Below the pieces are notes generated by a model, which did no database searches, was not told the DNA's origin, and saw only the letters and a program-made list of their open reading frames with translations. Position numbers and translations under genes: made by a program. This document shows positions 1 to 7,660 of a DNA stretch of 58,576 nucleotides, one piece after another; within the stretch, counting starts at the first letter, position 1, and every line of letters starts with the position of its first letter. This DNA is from JBBSMX01 sp038232935 (GTDB lineage: Bacteria > Bacteroidota > Rhodothermia > Rhodothermales > JANQRZ01), in contig JBBSMX010000006.1 of assembly GCA_038232935.1 (NCBI GenBank), positions 1-58,576 of the forward strand, read 5' to 3'.

Positions 1-66
1 CTGAACGTGTGGGGCCGTCGCCTCAACCCCGACGGGAGCGCGGCGTCGCCGGACGCGCACCACTAG
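1..66 (+). pseudogene. 5' fragment of the WVFW-repeat protein gene, ended by an in-frame TAG
   Basis: The frame is open from the window edge and ends at TAG (64-66). The codons after the TAG (67-183) continue in the same frame without ATG, GTG or TTG and read as plausible protein, including a VRWLFYHTLR stretch that matches the aromatic repeat of the downstream protein. I read this as one gene interrupted by an amber codon (for example CAG to TAG). A true gene boundary is less likely, because nothing separates the two parts. The gene begins left of the window, so its full length is unknown. Confidence 0.5.
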
Positions 67-183
67 CTGGACTTCGCCTACGAGGGGCGGCCGGCGACGG
101 CGACCGACGCCCACGACGTACGCTGGCTGTTCTATCACACCCTCCGCCGGGATCGGTGGCGGCTCTGGGCGAAGACGTCGCCG

Positions 184-1701
184 ATGTTCCAACTCGGGCT
201 GGACGCGCGGCCGGCTCTCGACGCGCCCGACGTCGCGGCGTTGCAGCGGGCGTTCGCCACGGCCCACGTCGCCCTCGCCGCCGACGCCACGGTGACGCCG
301 GTCGGCAGCCTCTGGCGTATCGACGACGTGACGAATGCCGAGGTGTACGTCGTCGAAGCGAGCGCGGACGCGCTGACAGTCTTTCGAATCACGGCTGATG
401 CACTCGAACTCGCTCCGAGCTATCCGCTCAACCCTGACAGCGAGGGGCACGAGAAACACCCGACGGCCGCGTTGCAGGGCGACACGCTGTGGGTGTTCTG
501 GTCGGTGTTCGACCCCGCCGCCGATCAGTGGTCGATCCGCTACCGCCTCCGTCGTGACGGGGCGTGGGCCGAGACGCGCCCGTTCGCGCAGGGGCTGTCG
601 GACCCGTTGGCGGAGCGCCGGTCGCCGGCCGCTGTCGTGGACGGGGCGGGCGGGCTGTGGCTGTTCTGGCTGGAGCGGGCGCGTGGCGGGTGGCACCTCC
701 GGTACAACCGGCATGACGGGACGGGCATCGACGCCGACCCGGATGCGGGGTGGGAGCGCGCCCCAGCCGAGCCGTTCCCGCTCGACGGCCCCGACGATCC
801 CCGCGTCGAGGACGACCTCGCCGTGCTGTTCCGCCCCGGCGACGCGGGCCGACCGCTATGGGTGTTCTGGGCGCGGAAGGCCGAGACCTCGGAGCCGCAC
901 CAGTCGCGCTGGACCGTGGCGTATCGGGTAAAAGCGAGCCTCGATCCGGCTGTTTCGGATTGGAGTGCGGTCGATGTCCTGCCGAAGACCGACGAACTCG
1001 TGCACGACCGCGAGCCGGTCGCGCATGTCGAGGGCGGCACGCTCCGGGTGTACTGGGGCAGCGACCGCGCGGGGAGCTGGTCGCTCTGGCGGGCCGCGCT
1101 CGACCTTGACGCCGCGCCGCCGTGGGGTCCGCCCGAACCGCTCGACGGTGACCCGTCGGCCGCACCGTACATGCAGCGCACCCCGCTGCCGCTCACCGTC
1201 GGCCCCGACACCGTGCTGCTGTACCGGAGCAGCGAGAGCCTGAGGTATTCCAGCGACGTCTACCGCGCTACGGAGACCGTCGACTTCCGGTATGCCGGGG
1301 CCTCGACCGTCCACACCCGGAACACGGCCCTCGCCGATCTGCACGGCGCGTTCGAGGACTTCCGCACCTACACCTATGACACCGGGACCGAAGGCAAACG
1401 GACCGATGACGACTGGTTCGCCCGCGACACCCTCGGCGTCTACCTCGAGCCCGACACCGCCGATCCCGAGGCCCTCACGCGCGAAGTGGAGCGCCTCCGC
1501 CGGGTGCTCCCCGAGTTCATGCCGACGACGGACCGCGCCGTGTTCGTCACGCGGACGGACACCCACGTCGAGGCCGTCTACACCTACGACCGCCCCGGCC
1601 CCGAGCCCCGCTTCATCGCCGAGCAGGTCGCCGACGCGCTCACGTCCCCGCTCACGAGCGGCCTCCCGCCCGGCGAGGATTTTTCCGACGACCTCCAGTA
1701 G
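184..1701 (+). CDS. WVFW-repeat (beta-propeller-like) protein of a putative eCIS/tail-like locus
   Basis: The first usable start after the amber codon is ATG 184, giving 505 residues, but the protein probably begins further left. Recurring aromatic motifs LWVFW, LWLFW, LWVFW and LRVYW occur near residues 102, 158, 225 and 287. Each is followed about 15-20 residues later by a W-x-(I/L/V)-x-Y or similar strand. This spacing resembles blades of a beta-propeller or sialidase-like fold. There is no signal peptide. The C-terminal 190 residues lack the repeat and are acidic. It lies 10 bp before a tail-type protein gene and upstream of DUF6519-like and DUF4157 genes, so a role in the tip or fibre of a contractile particle is inferred from context. 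I cannot assign an enzymatic function. Confidence 0.65.
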   Translation: MFQLGLDARPALDAPDVAALQRAFATAHVALAADATVTPVGSLWRIDDVTNAEVYVVEASADALTVFRITADALELAPSYPLNPDSEGHEKHPTAALQGDTLWVFWSVFDPAADQWSIRYRLRRDGAWAETRPFAQGLSDPLAERRSPAAVVDGAGGLWLFWLERARGGWHLRYNRHDGTGIDADPDAGWERAPAEPFPLDGPDDPRVEDDLAVLFRPGDAGRPLWVFWARKAETSEPHQSRWTVAYRVKASLDPAVSDWSAVDVLPKTDELVHDREPVAHVEGGTLRVYWGSDRAGSWSLWRAALDLDAAPPWGPPEPLDGDPSAAPYMQRTPLPLTVGPDTVLLYRSSESLRYSSDVYRATETVDFRYAGASTVHTRNTALADLHGAFEDFRTYTYDTGTEGKRTDDDWFARDTLGVYLEPDTADPEALTREVERLRRVLPEFMPTTDRAVFVTRTDTHVEAVYTYDRPGPEPRFIAEQVADALTSPLTSGLPPGEDFSDDLQ

Positions 1702-1711
1702 CACAACGCCC

Positions 1712-2224
1712 ATGCCTTCCGCCGACACCTACCCCCGTGGGATCTACCGCGACCGTCTGGTCACGCCGGACGGCGTGACCAGCCGAGGTTGGACGTCCAA
1801 CCTCATCGTGGACCAGTGCCGGTCTCTCCTCGCCGGCTTTATGCGGGGCGATACGGCGGCGGGCATCCAGGTGCTCCGGGTCGGGCGGGGCGATGTGCTC
1901 TGGGACGCGGCACTGCCGCCCGCTCCGCCGCGCTCGACGGAGGCGCTCGTCGATCCCGTGCCGTTCGAGATCGCCCTTGCGCCCGCCGACATCGAGTACC
2001 TCGACGCGGCCGGAAATGCGACGGCCGGTCCCACGAACCGGCTTCGGCTCGCCGTCACGCTCGGCCCGAACGAGCCGCCGGGCGAGGACCCGTACCCCCT
2101 CCGCGAGTTCGGCCTCTTCGGCAGCTTCGGTGGGGCGGACTTCATGATCAACGTCGTGCGCCACCCCGTCCTCTTCAAAGCAGCCGACGCCACCTTGGAG
2201 CGCACGATCCAACTGGTGTTCTAA
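1712..2224 (+). CDS. Phage-tail-type small structural protein, paralogue of 7013-7639
   Basis: 170 residues from ATG 1712. The pattern NRLRLAVTLGPNE...LREFGLFGSFGG...RHPVLFKAADATLERTI resembles small tail proteins of phages and phage-like particles, in which a strand-rich core contains a (Y/L)RE(F/A/C)GLF motif. The protein at 7013-7639 has the same order (VRFTVAFPPGEG, LRECGLF, HTHPRIEKEADAALQRVV), so the two look like diverged paralogues. No signal peptide or TM segment. It lies 10 bp after the WVFW-repeat gene and 15 bp before the DUF6519-like gene, consistent with one operon. Structural role in an eCIS or tail-like particle is inferred. Confidence 0.6.
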   Translation: MPSADTYPRGIYRDRLVTPDGVTSRGWTSNLIVDQCRSLLAGFMRGDTAAGIQVLRVGRGDVLWDAALPPAPPRSTEALVDPVPFEIALAPADIEYLDAAGNATAGPTNRLRLAVTLGPNEPPGEDPYPLREFGLFGSFGGADFMINVVRHPVLFKAADATLERTIQLVF

Positions 2225-2239
2225 CCTTTGGTGATCCCC

Positions 2240-4498
2240 ATGGGCGACTTCTCTCGAAACCCCGACGCCCGGCTGGCCGCGTCCGTAGCGAGGCACTACG
2301 TCGGCGTGCGCCTGCAACAGGGCGTGCCACTCCTCGACGCGGACTGGAACGAGCTCGAAGACCTCCGTCGCTACGAAGCCGAAACCCTCGGGGCGTGGTT
2401 CCTCGGCGACGGCGTGCCCGTCGGGAGCGACGGCTTCCGCGTCATGCCGATCGTCGGCCTCGGCGTCGGTACCCTCGCGCTCGCCTCAGCCCTGACGACG
2501 GTCGGCCTCAGTACGATCTCCATCGATCTCGCGGCCTCTACGGCCGCCGCCGCGCTCGGCTTCGACGCGACGAACGCCGCGGCGGAGCGATTCGGGACAT
2601 CGCCCGCGCGCGTGATGGGGTCGCGCAGCGAACCGTTCGCGCTCGCCGACGGGGACACGCTCGTCGTCCAGACCGAGAGTGGCACCGAGACGGCGACGTT
2701 CGCCGCCGCCGACTTCGCCGACCTCACGGCCGCCACCGCTGCCGAAGTCGCCGCCGCGCTCAACGCGGCGCTGGGAGGCGCGACGGCGAGTGTCGGCGAC
2801 GGCAACGACTTCGTCATCCGGGGAGCCGAGGGGACGAACGCCGACGCCGGTCGCCTCCTCGTCGGCGGACGCGTCGTGGTTAACGAGCAGAGCCTCCGCT
2901 ACAGCGCCCAGCCGCTCTATGCCAACGACGCCCTCGCGGCGCTGTGGGGCGTCAACCCCATCCCCGCCCTCGCCACGCCGGCTGCTAACGGGCGCTTCGC
3001 CGTCTACCTCGACGTGTGGCACCGTGAGGTCGGGAGCGCCGAAGACTCGGCCCTCGTCGAACCCGCGATCGGGCTCGAAACGGCGGTCCGGCTCCGCCGT
3101 GAGTGGGCCGTCCGCGTCGCTACGGCGACGGACTTTATCGACGTGCTCGCCAACCGGCCACCGGATCACCTCTATTACCTCCTCGCCGACCTCGACCGTG
3201 AGGGGGGCAACGCAGCCGTCACGGGCGGCATGATCACCGACGAGCGTGCGACCGAGATGTCGCTGCGGCCCGTCGTGGCCTACCGGGGGAGCGATGGCGC
3301 GCTCCTCGTCGACTCCGGCGACTTCATGGATATGCTCGTGCGGCTGCGCGACGCCGTGCGCGAGTTCATCATCTTCCTCTCGGCGCGGTTCGTGGACCCG
3401 AGTACGCCCTACCTCGCTGGCGAGGTTGCCGGGATCGACGCGCTCAGCGTCGTGGCGAACGTGGCCGACCACGGGATCACGCTCCTCCACGCCCAATCGC
3501 TCGGCACCCAGGGCGCGCTCGACTTCTTCGGGCAACTCCTCGACGCCGAGAATCGCTTCGTCGATGTTTGGCGCGAGGCCGTGCTGCCGCTCGTCAAGCC
3601 GGGCGGGACGGTTTACCAGCAGAGCTACGGCCAAGTGGTGGACACGATCGAAACCTTCCTCGTGGGACCCGCCCCCATGGGCTTCACCGCAATCGCCGAC
3701 GCCCTGGCGTCGCACAACCTTGACCAAGCCGTGCGCTCGCAAGAACAGATCACGAACGAGTTGGGCGAGGAGGGCGACCTCCCCTTCGGCGTCCTCTTCG
3801 TTGCCTACCTCGGCTCCCCGGCTGCGACGATCCAGCCCAACACCAACTTCGACATGACGTACGAGATCACGGGGAGCGTCACGCCCGAAGACGCCATCGA
3901 GGTCGAGGTGTTCGTCGGCCTGGCGTGGACAGCGACCCTCCTCAACGAGGACGGCTCGCTCCCGTTCGATGTAGCCATGGGACCGGGCGACGACATTGAG
4001 CGGTTCCGCGTCCGCGTCCGCCCGCCCAACAACGCGGCCGCCGCGACGCAGATCAGCCTCCGCGTCAGCTCCGAGCGCAACCCGGCCGGCCTCGCCCGCA
4101 CGACACCCCAGCTCGCGCTCACCGTCGGGCAGCCGCCGCCCGGCTCGGAGGCCGACTTCGCCTTCAGCATCCAGAACGCGAACGTCCCGCTCGTCGGCGG
4201 CACCTACGAAGTGCCGGTCTCGACCCTCGCCTCGTTCACGTACCGCCTCACGAACAACACCGATACGGCGCTCGCCGTGACGTTCGAGCTCGACCCCGAG
4301 ACCGACCCCGACTGGAACATCCTGCCCACGTTCGGCCCGACCGACACCGTGCCAGCGCAGGGCAGCCGCGATTACGTCATGCAGTTCCAGGCCCCCGGGA
4401 CGGACGGCATCACGCTCGCCTCGTCGCTGATCGCCCGCAACGACGCGAACGGGGAGGTCGCCGCGCAGAGCACGGTCACGCTCCGCTCCGTCGTCTAG
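2240..4498 (+). CDS. DUF6519-like protein with C-terminal Ig-like domains
   Basis: I chose ATG 2240; TTG and GTG codons just upstream are less likely. 752 residues. The N-terminus, MGDFSRNPDA then GVRLQQGVPLLDADWNE, matches the 'GDFSR...LQQGR..LDADWNE' signature of DUF6519 proteins, often encoded with contractile tail-like systems and large secreted proteins. Residues about 60-230 are an alanine-rich strand region. Two beta-sandwich, Ig-like segments follow from about residue 520 (ITGSVTPEDAIEVEVF) and 640 (FTYRLTNNTDTALAVTFEL). No signal peptide. A surface or tip role in the particle encoded by this cluster is inferred from context; no catalytic motif is visible. Confidence 0.6.
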   Translation: MGDFSRNPDARLAASVARHYVGVRLQQGVPLLDADWNELEDLRRYEAETLGAWFLGDGVPVGSDGFRVMPIVGLGVGTLALASALTTVGLSTISIDLAASTAAAALGFDATNAAAERFGTSPARVMGSRSEPFALADGDTLVVQTESGTETATFAAADFADLTAATAAEVAAALNAALGGATASVGDGNDFVIRGAEGTNADAGRLLVGGRVVVNEQSLRYSAQPLYANDALAALWGVNPIPALATPAANGRFAVYLDVWHREVGSAEDSALVEPAIGLETAVRLRREWAVRVATATDFIDVLANRPPDHLYYLLADLDREGGNAAVTGGMITDERATEMSLRPVVAYRGSDGALLVDSGDFMDMLVRLRDAVREFIIFLSARFVDPSTPYLAGEVAGIDALSVVANVADHGITLLHAQSLGTQGALDFFGQLLDAENRFVDVWREAVLPLVKPGGTVYQQSYGQVVDTIETFLVGPAPMGFTAIADALASHNLDQAVRSQEQITNELGEEGDLPFGVLFVAYLGSPAATIQPNTNFDMTYEITGSVTPEDAIEVEVFVGLAWTATLLNEDGSLPFDVAMGPGDDIERFRVRVRPPNNAAAATQISLRVSSERNPAGLARTTPQLALTVGQPPPGSEADFAFSIQNANVPLVGGTYEVPVSTLASFTYRLTNNTDTALAVTFELDPETDPDWNILPTFGPTDTVPAQGSRDYVMQFQAPGTDGITLASSLIARNDANGEVAAQSTVTLRSVV

Positions 4499-4545
4499 CC
4501 TCGCTCGATCCCCACGACCCATGCTCACCCATTGAGGACGTTCCC

Positions 4546-6981
4546 ATGAACCCGCTCGCACCTCTCCTTACTCGCTCGGTTGCCCCCGCGACGCTCGGCG
4601 TCTGCGTGCTCCTTCTGCTGGCGCTCTCCGCGACGGCGGCGGCCCAGACCACGTTGTGTGTGAAACAGCTGACGAGCGCGCCGACGATCGACGGCGTCGT
4701 CGCGGAGGGGGCGGCGTCCGGCGGATGCTCGGCGGACCCGGAGTGGGCGGGCGTCTCGCCGGCCGCCTTCACCCCGTCGACCTCGTCGCCGCAAGCGCAG
4801 TTCTACCTCGCCCACCGGCCCAGCTCGAACCGCCTCTACATGGGCGTCACCGTGGGGGGGGACGACGAACTGTCCGAGTTCGACCACGCCCTCATCTATT
4901 TCGACGCGGATAACAGCAACACGTGGAACGCCGGCGATTTCGCTCTCCAGATTCAGGTGAGCACGGCTAACGGGACGGGCGGCAGCCCGCTGATCAACAC
5001 CGGCGCGCTGTGCAACATCGCCGTCGGGACCATCACGTACTGGCGCTACGACGCAACGGCGACGGGCTCGGGCTTCGACACGTTCTGGAAATCCGACGTC
5101 CCGGCTGCCGCGGCGAGCGTGCAGGCCAGGGTCGCCTACGATTATACCTCGAACACCGGCGATGACCTCGAAGACGAGATCTGGAACCTCGAGATCGAGA
5201 TCCCCACGACGGGGGCCAACTTTGCCCTCACCACAACGGCGCCGAACTACTTCGGTGTCGGCGCACTCGTCTTCATCGACGACGGTCACCAGACCGGCCC
5301 CCAGCTTGGCGACGTGCGCGCGTGGCCGGCCGACCTCTACGACGCTGCTGTGTCCGTCAACAGCACGAACCCGAACGCCGTCGACAACGCCGTGGTCGCG
5401 GGGACCTTCCCCGAAGCAAGTGACCTCGCGACGGCCTCGATCGACGACATCTGCTTCGACGTCAATTTCGCGAACGCGAACCCGTGGCGGATCAACGGCC
5501 TCGACTCGGAGAGCAACGACCACCACGTCAACCGTGGGGTGAACACGTTCACCATCACGTACCAGTACGACGGTCCGGCCGGGTCCACGCCGCCTTTGGA
5601 TAATGACGGCACCGTCGAACTTGCTATGAAGCCGTACGGCAACCTCCCGGCCGGCCAGACCTCGTCGTCGCTGCGCTGCGCGGTGGAGAAAGACGTAACG
5701 GCGACGAACGTCAACGGCACTGAGTCCGTCGAGTTCGTCGTGAACCTGAACGACTGCACGGGCTGGCCCAACCTCGGCAACCTCACGTTCATTTGCGTGG
5801 ACCTCGTCCTGAAGGACTTCCAGCGCGACGACAACACGTCGAACAACACGGAGCACATCAACTACAACTACTTCGCCACGTCGCAGTATGCACAGTCCGT
5901 GTTCCTCAGCGCCGAGGGCATCCCCGGCTTGCAGCCCGGAGAGGAGACGACGCTGTTGCTGAAAGCGAGCATGAGCAACGAAGTGCCATCGGCCCGTCCC
6001 CCGCGCCGCGGCGCGCTCCCGGCGTGGCCGTTCCTCCGTCCGCCGACGCCTACCGGATGGGTCCTCCTGATCGGTGTGGCGCTTCTGTTGGCGCTGCTCG
6101 TGGTGACAATCGAGCGCGTCGCTCCGACCCAGCTCCGACGCGTGCTCATCGTCAGCGTCATGGCCGGGATCGCCACGATCGTCGCGTGTAAGCCGGATGT
6201 CATCGTCGATGGCGAGCCGCCCCCGCAGCGGTGGACGTTCGCGAACGCCGATGAACTGGGAATCCGCCCGGTCCGGGGCGAGCCGGACTGGTTCACGGTC
6301 CCCATCCGCGAAGGCGAGCTGCTCGAGCTCGAGCTCGCCTTCGCTGGCCAGCCGCTGCCCTACGAGGCGGAAGAGATGCGGCTCGAGCCGGCCACTGACA
6401 ACGGCACGCCGAACATGATCCGCATCCCCGTCCAGCCGGGGCAAGTGCTCAGCGTCTTCGCCTTCGGCCAGGTCGACGTGGACGGCCCGCGCGGCACCAT
6501 GCCGCCGGTAACGGCCGACGGTGCCATCCGGCGCACACGGGATGGGCAGCCCAGTCCGAACGAGCGCTTCTTACTCAACAGTGGGTACCACCAGCCCGAG
6601 GAGCACGTCGGCGCGCTCGTCGGCTCGTTCGTCGGGTTCGACGGGAGCGGCTTCCCGATCGGGCGGGAGTCGACGTTCATCGTGCCGGAGGGGGCGCAGA
6701 CCCTGACGCTCGCCGTCAACGCAGCGGCGTACACGCAGATCACCGGCGCGTTCGACCTCCAGATCGTCAATAGCCCACCGCTCAAGGTGCCCACGTTCGG
6801 GACGATCCGGGGAGACGCGACGTTCGACGCCCCGCGCACGCTGCCGCCTTGGGCCGTCTTGACCTCACTCAACCTGTACACCTACTACAACGTGGAGACC
6901 GTGGTCAACGACGTGGCGACCGTGACTCGCCAGCCGGTGGGGTTCTCGCACTACGCCGTTTACGCCAGCCACACTCCGTAG
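4546..6981 (+). CDS. Secreted/membrane protein: CBM9/DOMON-like region, TM pair, LecA-like lectin domain
   Basis: 811 residues from ATG 4546. A Sec signal peptide (LGVCVLLLLALSATAAAQ) is followed by a TIDGVVAEG...W segment typical of CBM9/DOMON-like sandwiches, up to about residue 300, then a CARDB-like strand region. Two hydrophobic segments follow near residues 505-530 and 535-550, the second with an internal lipobox-like IVAC. The last 260 residues resemble the galactose lectin LecA/PA-IL: PGQVLSVFAFGQVD, then HVGALVGSFVGFDGSGFPIG, then a STFIVPEGAQTLTLAVN strand and SGAF-like ending. Such domains often mediate glycan binding. The gene sits between the DUF6519-like gene and a tail-type gene. 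Fusion of an exported part with a lectin domain behind a TM hairpin is unusual. Domain calls are by eye. Confidence 0.6.
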   Translation: MNPLAPLLTRSVAPATLGVCVLLLLALSATAAAQTTLCVKQLTSAPTIDGVVAEGAASGGCSADPEWAGVSPAAFTPSTSSPQAQFYLAHRPSSNRLYMGVTVGGDDELSEFDHALIYFDADNSNTWNAGDFALQIQVSTANGTGGSPLINTGALCNIAVGTITYWRYDATATGSGFDTFWKSDVPAAAASVQARVAYDYTSNTGDDLEDEIWNLEIEIPTTGANFALTTTAPNYFGVGALVFIDDGHQTGPQLGDVRAWPADLYDAAVSVNSTNPNAVDNAVVAGTFPEASDLATASIDDICFDVNFANANPWRINGLDSESNDHHVNRGVNTFTITYQYDGPAGSTPPLDNDGTVELAMKPYGNLPAGQTSSSLRCAVEKDVTATNVNGTESVEFVVNLNDCTGWPNLGNLTFICVDLVLKDFQRDDNTSNNTEHINYNYFATSQYAQSVFLSAEGIPGLQPGEETTLLLKASMSNEVPSARPPRRGALPAWPFLRPPTPTGWVLLIGVALLLALLVVTIERVAPTQLRRVLIVSVMAGIATIVACKPDVIVDGEPPPQRWTFANADELGIRPVRGEPDWFTVPIREGELLELELAFAGQPLPYEAEEMRLEPATDNGTPNMIRIPVQPGQVLSVFAFGQVDVDGPRGTMPPVTADGAIRRTRDGQPSPNERFLLNSGYHQPEEHVGALVGSFVGFDGSGFPIGRESTFIVPEGAQTLTLAVNAAAYTQITGAFDLQIVNSPPLKVPTFGTIRGDATFDAPRTLPPWAVLTSLNLYTYYNVETVVNDVATVTRQPVGFSHYAVYASHTP

Positions 6982-7012
6982 CGTCCGTTCCTGGCCGACC
7001 GAACCGGGTCTT

Positions 7013-7639
7013 ATGCTCACCTCCGCTTTTTATACCCTGGCCGCCTCGCAGATCCTCGGCGAGGCGGCCACGCCGAGGACCTTTCTCATAGCCATAGGGG
7101 AGGGCGACGCTGCGTGGGACGCGGCTGTGTCGCCCGACGACCGGGCCACGGTGCGCCTGACGCGGGAGACCGCGCGCCGTGCCGTCCCGCCCGACGCCAT
7201 CGTCTTCCTCGACGGGACGAGCAACCCGGTGCGGCGTCCGACGCCGCACGTGCGGTTCACCGTCGCGTTTCCACCGGGCGAGGGGACGGGCACCCTGCGT
7301 GAGTGCGGGCTTTTCGCCGTTGGGCAAGGCGGAGGGCAGGAGGTTCTCCTCTCGTACCACACCCATCCACGCATCGAGAAAGAGGCCGACGCCGCCTTGC
7401 AGCGGGTCGTCCACATCGACCTCACGCCACGCGCCATTGCGCCCGGCTCCCGCATCACCCTGCTCCTCGGCAACACGTACTCCACGGAACTGCACGACCT
7501 CGACCGCGAAACGCCGAACTGCCAGATCGACGAGATCCGCCCCGACCGCCGGTTCTACTTCACGAGCATTGAGGAGGCGCGGTCGGCGGGGTACGATGTC
7601 TGCGCCTATTGCTTCGGCCGCGACCTCTCCGAACGTTGA
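7013..7639 (+). CDS. Phage-tail-type protein, paralogue of 1712-2224
   Basis: 208 residues from ATG 7013. It shares with the 170-residue protein at 1712-2224 the order: short N-terminal helix, strand-rich core, LRECGLF motif, then an amphipathic tail (HPRIEKEADAALQRVVHIDL). The last 60 residues (NTYSTELHDLDRETPNCQ and onward) are extra and end in a Cys/Tyr-rich YDVCAYCFGRDL segment. No export signal. The gene ends 21 bp before the first DUF4157 gene, whose frame it shares. Probably a particle component, perhaps an adaptor for the cargo-like DUF4157 proteins; this role is inferred only from adjacency. Confidence 0.55.
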   Translation: MLTSAFYTLAASQILGEAATPRTFLIAIGEGDAAWDAAVSPDDRATVRLTRETARRAVPPDAIVFLDGTSNPVRRPTPHVRFTVAFPPGEGTGTLRECGLFAVGQGGGQEVLLSYHTHPRIEKEADAALQRVVHIDLTPRAIAPGSRITLLLGNTYSTELHDLDRETPNCQIDEIRPDRRFYFTSIEEARSAGYDVCAYCFGRDLSER

Positions 7640-7660
7640 TGTCCATGCTCCGAGACGGCA

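Noticed and set aside
4525..6444. Long minus-strand open frame of 639 codons
   Set aside because: It is antisense to a well-supported signal-peptide and lectin gene. Its protein is Arg/Val/Asp-rich, as expected from reading high-GC codons backwards.
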